This document shows, one piece after another, positions 1-13,109 of a stretch of 64,000 nt of DNA (position 1 is its first letter; every line of letters begins with the position of its first letter). Source of the DNA: Crocodylus rhombifer (Eukaryota > Chordata > Crocodylia > Crocodylidae); assembly GCA_038503035.1 (NCBI GenBank), contig JAVSML010001083.1, forward strand, positions 4,905 to 68,904. The letters run 5' to 3'. Under the pieces are notes generated by a model. The model saw only the letters and a list, made by a program, of their open reading frames with translations, ran no database searches and was not told the DNA's origin. The translations under genes and the position numbers were made by a program.

Positions 1-990
1 TTTTTTTTTTTAATTGGTTTTAATTTTTAAACTTGATTTTCCGAGTTTCCTCGAAAAGCTGATGTAAAGCCTGAAGGGGATGCCACTTACATGTCAATAC
101 TTATTGTTTCTTTGTTTTGTTTTGGTTTTTAAAGCAACTTTGGTGAACGAGAAAATAACCATTTACAGGAAAAGTAACCCCCCCCCTATATTTTAATGTC
201 ATTAAAACCAGTAGAGGTTTTGTTTTTGGGAGGGCCGAAAAACAACATGCGACTCAATAGAATATGTCCCATAAAACTATGTCTTTTGCCCCCCACCCGT
301 CTGTCCACAACCCAAATGTTCAAATGAAAAAATAATCTGAGCTTCTTTGCTCTTCAGCTCAAAGGGAAAGGCTCCCGCCTTGCCCAGGAGGGAGAGGCAG
401 CCATGAGGAAGGGGTGGCGAGGGGACAGAGGAGTCTCCGTGAGTGAGGACTAGACAAGGCGAGATGCAGAAATGGCTGATGTGGCATTTTTTCACTCTTA
501 ACCTTCCTAGTCATCCCTATTTCAGCTGTTTTCCACCCTGTGGTCCATTCATCCCTCCCCCAGTGTAGGGCACAACCAGGGCATTAATGGGTGCATTCCT
601 CAGCCCCAGGGGAGCCCTTTCCTTCCCTTCTCGAGGGTGCCGAGTTGTCTGGTGAGCTAAGTTAACATTCCCCAAGGAAATGAAGTGAGCCCTTTCCAAC
701 AGCCCTTGGTGGGCAGGGGGCTGTGACCAGGTGGTGAGTGTAGCAGGCTCTGAGAGCAGATGTCTGGTACCTAAGGGGAAGGGGCCAGCCATAGCCATAG
801 TCGCAGCCAAGTAGGGCAGGAAGGGAGCTCCAGAGACCATGTAGATCAACCTCCTGCTTGAGCCAGGATCACCCCTATCCAAACTGTTTCCACTTCACTA
901 CCCCACACTCCCTGTTGGGCAACTAGGATCTGTCCTACAGGTGACAGGCTAAACAGGCCCCCATGACCCCCATCCTCTAACACTGCCTAA
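1..990 (+). repeat. Duplicated 3'-flank block, copy 1
   Basis: This stretch is related in direct orientation to about 60,770-61,560 and in inverted orientation to about 14,640-15,660. Shared landmarks are a 'gatgtaaagcctga' run, a 'cccataaaact' run, a 'cttgcccaggaggg' run and the segment ending near 'agggcaggaagggagctcc'. In the other two places the block lies just beyond the 3' end of a zinc-finger unit (B and D). I read it as flanking DNA copied together with those units, not as a gene. No coding region is supported inside it. Confidence 0.75.
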
Positions 991-3550
991 CAGGATTAAC
1001 GTCCCCTCGAGGCCTGGGCTGTTGAGACCCCAACCCCAGGGGCCTGTGGAGGGCTGGGGCCGACTGCCAAAACTACCACCCTGGAAAGAGCTGGTTTCAC
1101 AGGGAAAGGGGTTTTAATGTGAGCCCCAAATAATAAGAGGCAGAAAGTAGTCCTCTTTGATGGAAAAAAAAATAGAAGGACCACTTTTATCAACAGACTA
1201 ACTAAAGGTCCAGTGAGTCCCATTTGAACCTCATCCATTCAACTCTTGGGGCCATACATGTCCCTGGTAGGGGTGGAAGGGCAATTACACTGTGAGGGGA
1301 GTCAGGAGCTCAAGATTTAGTTCTGCTGAGGTGTTTTTACAGGAGGAGAAGATGCATTCATTCAGAATTTGGTCTCAGCGTTACCACTGGGACAGCACCA
1401 CAGCTATTGCAATGCTGCAAATATCCATTTCTACCATGAATGACACGGCAGGGTCTGGACGAGCTAGCACAGGGGCAGAGGTGACGGCCCAGTTCAGATA
1501 TTCAAAGGCGCACTGGGCTTCTGCAGACCAGTAAAGCCGGACATTTTTATGTAGTAGGGTGGTGAGAGGACTTATCTCCTGAGCAAAGTTACCAAGAAAC
1601 CTGGCACAGGCTGCCAGATGTAGAATATGAACCTGGGCTCTAAATCACTACCTCCAACATCACCTTCCTCAGCAGCCTTTTGCACTTCTGGGATCTGAAC
1701 CAAGGGAGAGAAATCAAAAGGGAAGATCTACTGGCTTTATCCCTCCAGGTGGAAATGCCATCATCCAATAGGAATCAGAGCCCAAAATGGCTGTGGCCAC
1801 GGGTTGAAGTGGAGACCTGACCTCATCAGCAGTCCCATGTTCCCAATCACTTGCTAGAGCTGCTGTGGCCTTCATCTGGCCTGTCTCTTTGCAGCACGTG
1901 AGACTGGCTGCATCCCCACATGGGGCTTGATCCATATTGGCTATAGGGGCCTTGGTGGATTTAGGTGCTGCCCTGTGCTCCTATTCAGCCCTGCTCAGGA
2001 CCCTGAAAACAAGCATCGATGCATCTACTTTTATAACTCAGCCTCCTCTTTCCATAAGACAATGTCATAAAAAACAGTGAGAACTGCCTTTGGGAAGCAA
2101 GCACTGAACTCAAGCCTTGGGAAGAAACCCCAGGTGACCCCAACTGATCTGCACCCATACTCCTCTCTTAGAAAAGGGTGGTTAGGGTTTCAGTTCCTTT
2201 GGCACATGCTCCCTCACCTACACACATTGCTGCCCAACCTGCACAACCTCTTAGAGATTCAACAAGTAACGGGGTCCTTCCAACTATCTCAAAGTCCCAT
2301 TCCTTTCTTTTGTCGCCACTTCCAAGACAAAACCGGCCCTCCTGTCAAAAATAATAAGGCTCACTTGAAAGTCACGAGGTTATTTTCTTAAACACTGTAA
2401 TACAGGGAAAGTTAGGGAAGTTTTGTACACTGGGAAATAGCAGAGAGGACTATTATGGGGATGAATGAAAGTGTTTGCTCAATAAAGGGTTATTGACTTC
2501 TTGGAGCCCCCATAGGACAACCATGGAGCCAAATGTCCTCAGGACTAGCAGGGAAGCCTTAGTATTCAAAATGAGAGATTACAACATGATGCACTGCTCC
2601 CAGAGAATAGCTTCAGTTTCCCCACTCTTCCACAAGAGGTAGGACCTGCCACAGGCTGCACATCCTGCAGCCCTGCTACCTCATTTCACTCAAAAAAGGG
2701 ACTCTGCCGCCCCCTGGGCAGAGGTTCCTCCAAAAGAGCAAAGTCCTTGCTGCAAGCAGTATGTGGAAGGCCTTTGAGTGTGACCAGATCCTGCTCCTGA
2801 GGATTAGCAACAACTCCTGGACTATAGAGAATCCTCTGGAAAGTGAAGGGACTAGGAAGTCACAGAGCTAGCCGCCCTGGAAAGGGCTCTGGGTCCTAGT
2901 CCGTTTCCATGTCACAACTCTGGAGGGAACACAGAGACCAAGCACAGGGAAATCGTGTTCAGTTCTGGGTCTCGATTAGCAGAGACTGCCTTATAGAGAA
3001 TGAAATAAGAGGATGGGGGGGGGGGAGCAGCAGGCACCTAGTGGTGCAGAGTTCTGCAGAGGCTCGAAATTAAGACCTGCCAAACTGGGCTTAGGTGGCA
3101 GCAGCAGCAGATTCTTGCAGACCCCCAGTGGGCATGAGCAGGCCTGGGAGAGGTGTTAGATGGTGGGTAGGAAAGGTGAGGTCAGGGTGAAGGGCAGGGA
3201 ATGCTTCCCCAGCCATAAATGTTCTCCTTCCTGCAACTCAAGAGCTTCACATACTAGACCCTGAGACCAAGAGGCCAGACTAAGCTGGGAGGCAGCAAAG
3301 AACAGTCCCTGGATATCATTTGAAGCTAGTTGTTCTGGAGAGGGCATGCTATTGTGAAAGCACTTCTTCTATCCTTGGGTGCACTGACTGTTTTTAGGAG
3401 AATAGGGAAGGCACAGGCTCCAAGGCTGATACAAAGAGTCTCCTCAAGTTACCGCATCATCTGGTCTGGCCTCAGCCTGAGCTGTTTCCTCTTAGCCCCT
3501 CCTCCTGAGATTAAATCTTGGGGGACCAGTCTCTGGCTCCTGTGGGTTCT
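991..3550. other. No gene recognised
   Basis: I see no splice-flanked coding segment, RNA gene or clear repeat boundary here. There is a G homopolymer near 3,015. Short open frames on both strands show no family resemblance. The right part should hold the 3' untranslated region of minus-strand unit A, whose finger array stops near 3,687, but I could not identify a convincing poly(A) signal. Confidence 0.5.
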
Positions 3551-3686
3551 GCAGTGCCCTACAATGGCCAAAGGCTGGGTGAATTCCTCCTGCAGCCCAT
3601 CAGCATAAGGCTGCTTGCCTGAATGCAGCTACTGGTGGGTGCCAAGCAGGTAGATGTCGACAAGCCTTTCCTACACTGCCAGCAGA

Positions 3687-6012
<2,326 letters not shown>

Positions 6013-6811
6013 CTTTGTGGAGAAGAGAAACCCTAGATTAGTGCCTGCCCCGCTGGCACAGGTCAAACACTGCGATTCCTTCTGCTGGGATGGGCTTCGG
6101 AGTAGGACTGGACCCTGGCACTTGCTTTTCCTTAAGAAAACAAGGTCTTCCTTCCAAAACCCCAAGTGCTGGGTAGGAGGAAGAGGCAGGTCCATATGCC
6201 ATGTTAATGCTCCCTAGTCAGTGGATTTCAGAACCATATTCTCAGGGTTTCTGTCCCAGCTGTCAGCTCCATCACCTCAGACCCTGCTGAGAGAAAACCC
6301 CATGCAGAATGTGTGCATTAGGATAGTACCTGAATGGAAGCTGAAGATGAAACCAGAGGCATTTGCTTAAAAGGAGGAATAAAGCTCTTTAAGGACTGCT
6401 ATATCATACAGCATGGGTTGGTCTAGGGGGAAATGATGCCCCACAGAGCCACTGAATGAAGCCCAAGACCATAATTAAACACTTTCTGGATTCCGGATCA
6501 ATCTTACCAGGAGAAACCAGGGAGAGCTCAGCCTCTCTCTTGTCCAATAATAATGGCTACATAGAACTTCTGCCAACCATGCTGACTTCCATGGGGAGCT
6601 ACCAAACACATGCCCTGGGACAGGGTTTTATAGGGATAAGGCTACCTTGGACTGGGGAATCAACTCATATGTAGCTGAGTGAAAACTGAAAATTTAAAAT
6701 CATGGTACCCCAAGGAAACCAAGTCTGTGCCTAAAAATCAAGACACCAACTCAATTGTCCCCTAACAGCTTTAATTAGGGGTAGAAGAAAGGAACAATTG
6801 CTTGTCTCCAC

Positions 6812-7395
6812 AGATTTCATAGACACTAGGGCTTGAAGGGACCTCGGAAAATCATCGAGTTCAGCCCCCTACCCAAAGGGCAGGAAGTCAGCTGGGGTCA
6901 TAGGATCCCAGCAAGATAAGCATCCAATTTGCTCCTGAAGGTGTTCAGAGTAGGTGCTTGAACCATCTCCGATGGCAGGCTGTTCCAGACCTTGGGGGCT
7001 CGGACAACGAAGAAATTCTTCCTTATGTCCAGCCTGAAGCGGTCTTGCAGTAGTTTATGACCATTCGACCTCGTCATCTCTTGGGGCGCTCTGGTGAACA
7101 AACTTCCCCCAGATCCTGGTGGTTACCCCTGATAAACTTACAGGTGGCCATCAGATCACCCTGTGCCTGCGCTTTTCCAGGCTAAAGAGTCCCATGGCTC
7201 TCAGCCTGCTGTCGTAAGGTCTGTTTTCCTGACCTCTGATCATGCGTGTGGCTCTCCTCTGGACTCTCTCAAGCTTCTCCACATCCTTCTTGAATTGCAG
7301 GGCTCAAAACTGGACGCAGTACTCCAGCTGCGGCCTCACCAAGGCCGAGTACAGCGGGAGAATAACTTTGACTTTTGGGCAATGGGAACACCACC
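6812..7395 (-). repeat. CR1 LINE 3' fragment
   Basis: The CR1 3' end begins at 'cagatttcatagacactaggg' on the plus strand. The minus frame carries 'SNGHKLLQDRFRLDIRKN', a CR1 C-terminal motif. The fragment lies in the intron between the 117 bp exon and the finger exon of unit A. It is 5'-truncated, as is usual for CR1. Confidence 0.85.
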
Positions 7396-7542
7396 TGCCT
7401 GGATACATTGCAGCATAAGCTATTTGCGGTCAACACCTGGGAATGGCAGCACAGGGCATGCCTGCAGTTTCCAGGCCCCCTGTCCATGAGCATGGAGCAT
7501 TTCTGAGACAGCAGTTGGGTGGAGGGGACAGGCACAACTCAC

Positions 7543-7659
7543 CTGACAGCAGGTCCTCCAACCTTGAGATTTCCCCACAGTCCTCTTCATCACCGACCCA
7601 GAGTTCTACCTGTCCTTGCTGGATGCGGCAGATTAAGTCAGGAGTGGGGCCTCGATATC
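7543..7659 (-). pseudogene. Unit A 117 bp KRAB-B-position exon
   Basis: The exon is 117 bp, bounded by an acceptor ending 'cttcacag' and a 'gtgagt' donor. It encodes 'YRGPTPDLICRIQQG' followed by an acidic stretch. It follows KRAB-A and has the same length and phase (enters and leaves in phase 1) as its copies in units B and C. The 'PDLI..I..G' core is the usual post-KRAB-A segment. The exon itself is intact. I mark it as pseudogene only because the downstream finger exon is broken. Confidence 0.8.
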
Positions 7660-8199
7660 CTGTGAAGACCAATAGTTAGAGCGTTCGTAATGATACTGGG
7701 ATGCAGAATGACCAACCAGGATGTGTGGAATGGATCCAGGGAAAACAAGGATTCTATTAGGGCCTTGAAGGAAAAAGGGAAAATAGACATTTAGGATGAA
7801 AGAGAAGGCACTGCAGGGAGAAGCCTTTAACAGATTATGGTCCTTGCCACCCAGGTAGTGAAGGGATAGTCACAGGACACAAAACACCAACCACTCTGAG
7901 GTATTAAAAGGGTATGAAACTAAGAGTCACCAGAGATAGGGATGGAGATGTAGTTATCTGTGATGTACTAGAAGCAAAAACATAAATCTTTTTCTGTTTT
8001 CAAGGTAGGAAAACTAAGAGACATTTGACATGCTTATGGTTAGGTAACATTCATCTTATCAAGGCAAAAGGAGTGGAAATGAGTTTATTCTCAGTGAAGG
8101 TTTCAAGTGAGGACTCACGACAATTAACCAAATCCATGAGGGCTGACAATTAAACTTTATTCTGGGAGACAGAGAAATTCATCAACAGGGCACAACTAA

Positions 8200-8990
8200 A
8201 GCAACCATCCCAACCAATCATACTAGAAAGGAAGATGAGTACACAGGTTGGTAAACACCATAGGGTTTAAAACAAAGTTCATGGGAGTAATGGACAGAGA
8301 GAAAAGGAGACATTTTACAGTATGTGAAAGCCCATAATGTAGAATGGATCTATTTAGTCTTTGTTGAACTAGAAAAAGCATTTGAGCACTTCCCCAAGGA
8401 AGTGTCTGTGGGGGGAAATGGAAGGAAAACAAAGCGCCAGAAAACCAAACTGACGTAGTAAAAATCAAGTACCTTAAACCTCCACACAAGCCAGAACAAG
8501 CCCCTGTATTAGAGATTCTCTGAAAGTGAAGGCTGGTTTTCACTAGGCCCTGTATCTCACCCACTTCTTTTTAAATACAGTGATGGCATTTGACAAGCAG
8601 ATGGATTTTAGGAAGACAAGAAAACTTCTGAGAACAGCAGAGTGAGTTTGAGCAAAGGTCTCAAAGTAAATACAGCAAAGATGGAGTCTATGGTCTGTGG
8701 AAATGAAGATGTGAGGAAGGAATGTGGACAGAGTCTTCCAGAGACTCCTTATTAGAAGCACCTAGGTTCCATCATGCGTCCCTATGTCACTGGAGAAGTT
8801 GAGAAAATGCAACTTCCATGTGTTATAGCACCAGAAGCTGATAGGACTTCCATTGACTTCTGCTGGGTCGTAACCAAAGGAGGAGAAAGGGGATTTAGAT
8901 AGCTCTGAACTGGGCATGCTCAGACTATTAAACATGCTCAGACAAGACATGAGGCAAAAAGACGGAAGAAAATCAGAATACTTCCCCAAG
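8200..8990 (+). repeat. Decayed RTE-class LINE relic, unit A intron
   Basis: Broken plus-strand frames show 'KAFEHFPKEV' near 8,370 and a 'FH.A.YLTHF' segment near 8,540. These align with the reverse-transcriptase motifs 'KAYDRVPRE' and 'LHQGSALSP..F' of RTE-class LINEs. Related DNA sits in the same intron, also antisense to the host unit, in units B and C. The copy is very old and non-functional, and its edges are approximate. Confidence 0.55.
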
Positions 8991-9358
8991 GAATAGCTGT
9001 TAGTGATTTAAAAAAAAAACCAAAAAAAAAAAACCAAAAAAAAACACACACACACACACTGAACTGGAAATTATATGAACAGGCTGAGAAGGAAAAGGGA
9101 ATTCATTTTGGTAAGAAACTACTGAATATGGAAGCACCAAGAGTTACACAAATGGGAGAGACTCAAGTGAAGATGGCTGGATCAAATGAAGGAGGATATA
9201 TCAATATGAAACATAAGAGAGATCCGATTACAGAAAGCAGTGGGGAGGAAGTGGGTTTAAACCACCAGCCAAGAGTTCATGAGGAGGAGACTGCTGAAAA
9301 CTAGAAGGCAAACTTCAGAGTTCACAGCTCCAGGGAGAAGCAAGAAACAGAACTTTAC

Positions 9359-9485
9359 CCAGGTTAACAAGGGCTTGGTAATTCTTCAGCATCTGGTCCC
9401 GGTAAAGCACCTTGTCTGCATCTTCCAGCAGCTTCCACTCCTTCCGTGTGAAATACAAAGCCACGTGCTCAAAGACCTCCTGGAG
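9359..9485 (-). pseudogene. Unit A KRAB-A box exon
   Basis: The exon is exactly 127 bp, the standard KRAB-A exon length, with a 'ctgcag' acceptor and a 'gtaaag' donor. It encodes a KRAB-A box beginning 'LQEVFEHVALYFTRKEW' (with the acceptor-edge codon) and ending 'MLKNYQALVNLG'. KRAB boxes recruit TRIM28 to repress transcription. Here the usual 'DV' is 'HV' and 'EEW' is 'KEW', both at conserved positions, so co-repressor binding may be weak. It belongs to a gene whose finger exon is disrupted. Confidence 0.85.
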
Positions 9486-9861
9486 CTGCAGGCACAAGTG
9501 TTACACCATCAGTATCTCCTGTTCCAGCTGCCTCCAGCCCCCACAGCCCTTTCTGGAATTACTCTATAACTATGTGCAAGCTTCGCCATGACAGGTAGGG
9601 ATGTAAAACTGTCCATTATTCAGCTGATGTGATGTGGGTGCAGCTGTGGACATAAGAGTTCATGAGTCTGCCTTAGCTCAGCTCCTCGTGTTTTATTTGC
9701 TCAGTCCGCGGAGGCAGCCCAAGCAGCACTTTCAGAGGTAAAGAGCTCTGGCCCTATGGACTCTGACCACGCCTTGCCATGCCAGCACCCCTGGCTACCT
9801 GCACTGGGAAGGGAGCTCCAGCTAATACCAGCTTGGGGTGTTTGCAGCCACCAGGGGCTTG

Positions 9862-10145
9862 TCACTCTTCAGGTCTCTCCACTCCCCAAATAATTTCAGC
9901 ACCCCTGCCTCTTCCTGGCTCTGCCACAGCTGTACTCCCACCTGTAGTTGGAGCTGGTGCCCTGCTCACCTTCATGCTCTCCTTGTGCTTTGAAGGCCTT
10001 CCCTGCTCTTTCTGCACTTGGTCTGGCTCAGGTGTCATGGGACCCTTATCCCCTAGTCTCTCCAAGGAAGTCCTCTGCATCTCCAGGTTTACAGACCCTT
10101 CCTTAGGAGACTGCTGATCAGCTCTACTCAGGGTCCCTACTCCTG
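9862..10145 (-). pseudogene. Unit A SCAN-module terminal linker exon without fingers
   Basis: An acceptor ending 'cacccag' at 10,146 opens a phase-1 exon that translates through 'SPKEGSVNL' and a charged low-complexity linker, then stops at 9,864-9,862. Its copies in B, C and D begin 'AGAGSLS.AEEQ'. In related reptile zinc-finger proteins such a linker leads into the finger array, but no fingers follow here. I infer that it is the remnant of the last exon of a SCAN-type zinc-finger gene whose finger array is missing. Confidence 0.6.
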
Positions 10146-11221
10146 CTGGGTGGGGAAGATAATTGACAGGTTAGCCCTCGTGCTGCCAGCACCCTGCTAT
10201 TCTTCTGGACTGGAGTCTAGGGCTCCTGTTACTTTAATGGAGAAACTACAGCTACGAGCCCAGCTCAACAGAGCTAGCTGCAAGAGAGAAGGCAACACAG
10301 AAACGCTGCTGCCAAGGCAGTCAGCTGGCCATTAAAGCAAAGGGCCACATATGCAGCCAGTCAAGGCAACACCCAACCAGGGGGAAGGGCTTAGGGAGCA
10401 TATAAACCAAAGCAGGGCAGGTTAGAGAGCTTGAGCCAGGGAGGGTAGTCTGGCTCTGGAGGAACACAAACAAGCTCCAGGATAGGAGGAGCTCCTGGCT
10501 TCTTGTGCTGCACTGGGGAATGGAAGTAGCCTATCGCTGACTTGTGGGGGTATGACTCACGGTAAAGGGAACCTTTGCCATGCAACCAAGGAACTGACAT
10601 TTGGGTTCAGACCAGGTATGGAGGTTGTGTTATAACCCAGGAATAAACCCTCTGGTTATAATTTATTCTAGTGGACTGGGCTAGGTCTATCGTAGGTGGA
10701 GGAGATGACAGCAGTGCCCAGGAGGGGCCAAGCTAAGGGCTGGAGCCCAGAAGCCAGGTCCACCACAGTGGGCCTGGGCTAGAAGGTCCAGTGAGAGGAA
10801 AGGGGCAGAGGCCAGGAAGACCAAAGCCCCAGCAAGCTAGAGAGACTGAACAGCAACATCTGTGAGGCACAAGCATAGCGACAGGGGAGGTCCGAGACCA
10901 TGAATTTAGCCCTTAAGGCAATTAGTGCAGTAGAGCACAGCCTGTTGCTCTGGGACCTGTGAACAACCTTCCTTTTTTCAAGTTAAGTACTTACATCAAG
11001 GTGTGGCAGGAAGGAAGGAGGGGATGGTACCCAGAGAGCCAGGGAAACAGGAGCTGTGTGGCTAGCAGGGATGTCATGGCCATCCCTGTGACCTGGCACT
11101 TGCTACATCAGCCACCTGGTTATGAATACTGCAGCCCTCATAGGTAGGGGCAGACACTTGAGCCTCTCCCCCTGCGTGCAGGATAGCTACTCAGGCACCC
11201 TAGCCTGCATCTATACCTTAC

Positions 11222-11432
11222 CTGCCTCCTGGTTGGACAGAGGGTCCTCTTTGGGGACACAAGGTGACTTGTGCTGAGGCCCTGGAGTTTTCCTCTGTCC
11301 CGTCTCCTCCAGAGGCATGTCTCTAAGATGGGCCTTCAGCTGCTCCAGCCAGGAATCAACAGGTTCCTGTAATACTCTAGCAGGCTGCATCTTGTCTGAG
11401 GACACCTCCTTGACCTTCACATTCACTGTGAC
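11222..11432 (-). pseudogene. Unit A SCAN-module middle exon (VTV exon)
   Basis: This 211 bp exon has a 'tctgcag' acceptor and a 'gtaagg' donor. It enters in phase 0 and leaves in phase 1. It encodes 'VTVNVKVKEVSSDKMQ' and later 'CVPKED'. The same exon occurs in units C (208 bp) and D (205 bp) with the same phase. It lies between the SCAN remnant and the linker exon. The exon is open, but its neighbours are not. Confidence 0.65.
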
Positions 11433-11524
11433 CTGCAGACAAGATAAATACGTCACTGGGGAGCTGGGAGGAAATATCCCCCAGACACAAAGAGCTGGAG
11501 ACAACAGCATTGATGGTCAGGGTT

Positions 11525-11755
11525 AAATGAATACTTTAACTTGGAGCTTCTCATCCTCCGCCTGCCCCAGCTGAAACCTTTTGGCCAGAGTCACTGTGCC
11601 AGCGTGGGTCTCGACGCTGCCCGCCCCCCCCCCAACTCTCAGCTCTGCATCTCCTGGGGCAGGATGGCCAGAAACTGCTCCAGCACCACCAGCTCCAGCA
11701 TCTGCTCCTCGCTGCAGCACCGGGCTCCTGCCAGCACTGGCAGAGCTCCTGCAAG
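11525..11755 (-). pseudogene. Unit A decayed SCAN-box second half
   Basis: The minus frame contains 'EEQMLELVVLEQFLAILP' followed by 'QEMQS', then a TGA at 11,641-11,639 where SCAN boxes have tryptophan. The later residues resemble the end of the SCAN box in a shifted frame. SCAN boxes mediate dimerisation. The first half of the domain is absent from the DNA between this piece and the N-terminal exon, so no functional SCAN domain can be made. Confidence 0.7.
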
Positions 11756-11877
11756 CAGCTACAAGCCTCTCGCAGCACCTTGCTATTTTACTTGCTGTTG
11801 TACCCACCATCTCGGGGGTGCCCTGTCAGTCCCAGCTTGGCGACAAGAAGGACTTTTCCTGCCCCCTCAGTTCCTAC

Positions 11878-12074
11878 CTTCACTCCTCCAAGGTCCTGCT
11901 CCTCCACCTTCATCTCCGGCTGCACCAGGCTAGGAAAGGACAGTGCACAGCTGCCACGGGCTCCAGCTCAGCAGCCAGTTTCTCCACCACGAGAGGCCTC
12001 GCCCCAGCCCAGGGGCTTGCTCTCCCCTCCACTGGTGCCGGCGCCTAGCCCAGGAGATGGCCGGCTGTGGACGT
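11878..12074 (-). pseudogene. Unit A SCAN-module N-terminal exon, start codon lost
   Basis: An acceptor ending 'tttcccacag' at 12,075 precedes sequence matching the N-terminal exon of unit C. The position of C's start codon ('gaagATGgctgctgag') reads 'gaaaCTGgctgctgag', and a one-base loss follows before 'gtgcagccggagatgaag'. An internal ATG could give 'MKVEEQD', which matches C and D. The 3' limit used here is a possible donor 'aag/gtagga'. In the paralogues the exon continues further, so this end is uncertain. Confidence 0.55.
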
Positions 12075-12229
12075 CTGTGGGAAACGACACAGCACAGGTT
12101 TTATCACGTGACAGCAGACCCAGGACCCCAGCCCTAAGGTCTGGCAAGCACCCCCCGACTGCCAACCACTCAGAGCGGCCTCAGGGTCGTCCTCGCTTCC
12201 CCTCCTGCCCTGACACCGGCTGTGGGGAC

Positions 12230-12560
12230 CAGGCTGGCTCCGAAGACACCCGTCCCCGCGCTGCCCAGCCTCGCACCTGCCCCGCCCCTCGCCAGGCTTT
12301 GCCGCACAGCGCAACCCCCGCACCCCACCACAACCGAGCTCCGCCCCCCGCTTCCGACTTTCCGCAGGGCGCGCCGGGAGTTGTAGTTCGGCGACGGGCG
12401 GCACTTCCGGCAGGGCGGCGTGAGAGGGGAACGGTAGCCAAGGAGGGACACGATGACTCACGCGGTGGCGAACGAGCGGCTACGGGGGGGAGGAGCTGAA
12501 ATGCGGAATACGGGGCGGGACCTCAGGCTTTGGGGCGGGGCTTACAGGTGGGGGCGGAGC
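12230..12560 (-). promoter_or_regulatory. CpG-island promoter and probable non-coding first exon of unit A
   Basis: The region is rich in CG dinucleotides and in 'ccgccc' / 'gggcgg' boxes. On the minus strand 'ggggcag' is followed by the donor 'gtgcgag' at 12,276, suggesting an untranslated first exon that starts near 12,450. A TATA box is not evident, which fits a CpG-island promoter. The plus strand is also GC-rich, so bidirectional activity is possible. Confidence 0.5.
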
Positions 12561-12584
12561 CTAGGCCCATTGTGGTGGAGGGGC

Positions 12585-12830
12585 TCAGGGGGGCAATCCC
12601 TAGGGTCAGGCAGTTGCCAGGGCAGGGGGGATCTTGGGGAGGGGGGGCAATCCCTGGGTGGGAGAGGGGCTGGGGGCAGGTACCAGGGCAGGAGAAGGGT
12701 TTGGGGGTAGTTTATGGGTTGAGGGGCAATCCCCGGGGTGGCAGGACAGGTGCCAGGGCAGGGGGATCAAAGGGGCAATCCACGGGGTAGGGGCAGAGCT
12801 GGGGGGCAGGTAGCATGGCAGGGGAGGGGC
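12585..12830 (+). repeat. Degenerate G-rich minisatellite
   Basis: The motif 'ggggcaatccc' recurs with variation near 12,590, 12,645, 12,722 and 12,772, separated by runs of 'ggcaggggg'. The repeat is imperfect and lies beside the unit A CpG island. Open frames here are G-rich composition artefacts. Confidence 0.6.
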
Positions 12831-12862
12831 AGGGGTCAAGGTGGGGCATTGCAGAGTTACCC

Positions 12863-13105
12863 CCCTGCGCAGGTGGTGGCTGGGCAGCTGCACACGGCTA
12901 TTTGGCCCCAGAGGCCTGCTGGCTGCCCCCCAGGCGGGTTGACCATGCCCGCCTCGAGCTGCGCAAGCTGGCGCGCACCCGGGAGCAGATGCTGGAGCTG
13001 GGATGCGCCTCCACACCCCACGGACACTCCCCGCCGTGTTTAGCCCAGCTCTCCATACCATACCAGGCAGCCTGTCTCTGGACTCACTCTGTACTGGGGA
13101 GTTAA
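12863..13105 (+). other. Possible exon-like segment, unassigned
   Basis: After a 'cccctgcgcag' acceptor-like site the plus strand is open, with strong G or C at third codon positions between about 12,925 and 13,000, reading 'RVDHARLELRKLARTREQ'. I do not recognise the protein and see no clear donor. It may be an exon of a divergent gene sharing the 12.4 kb CpG island, or only a GC-rich open stretch. Confidence 0.2.
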
Positions 13106-13109
13106 GGGG

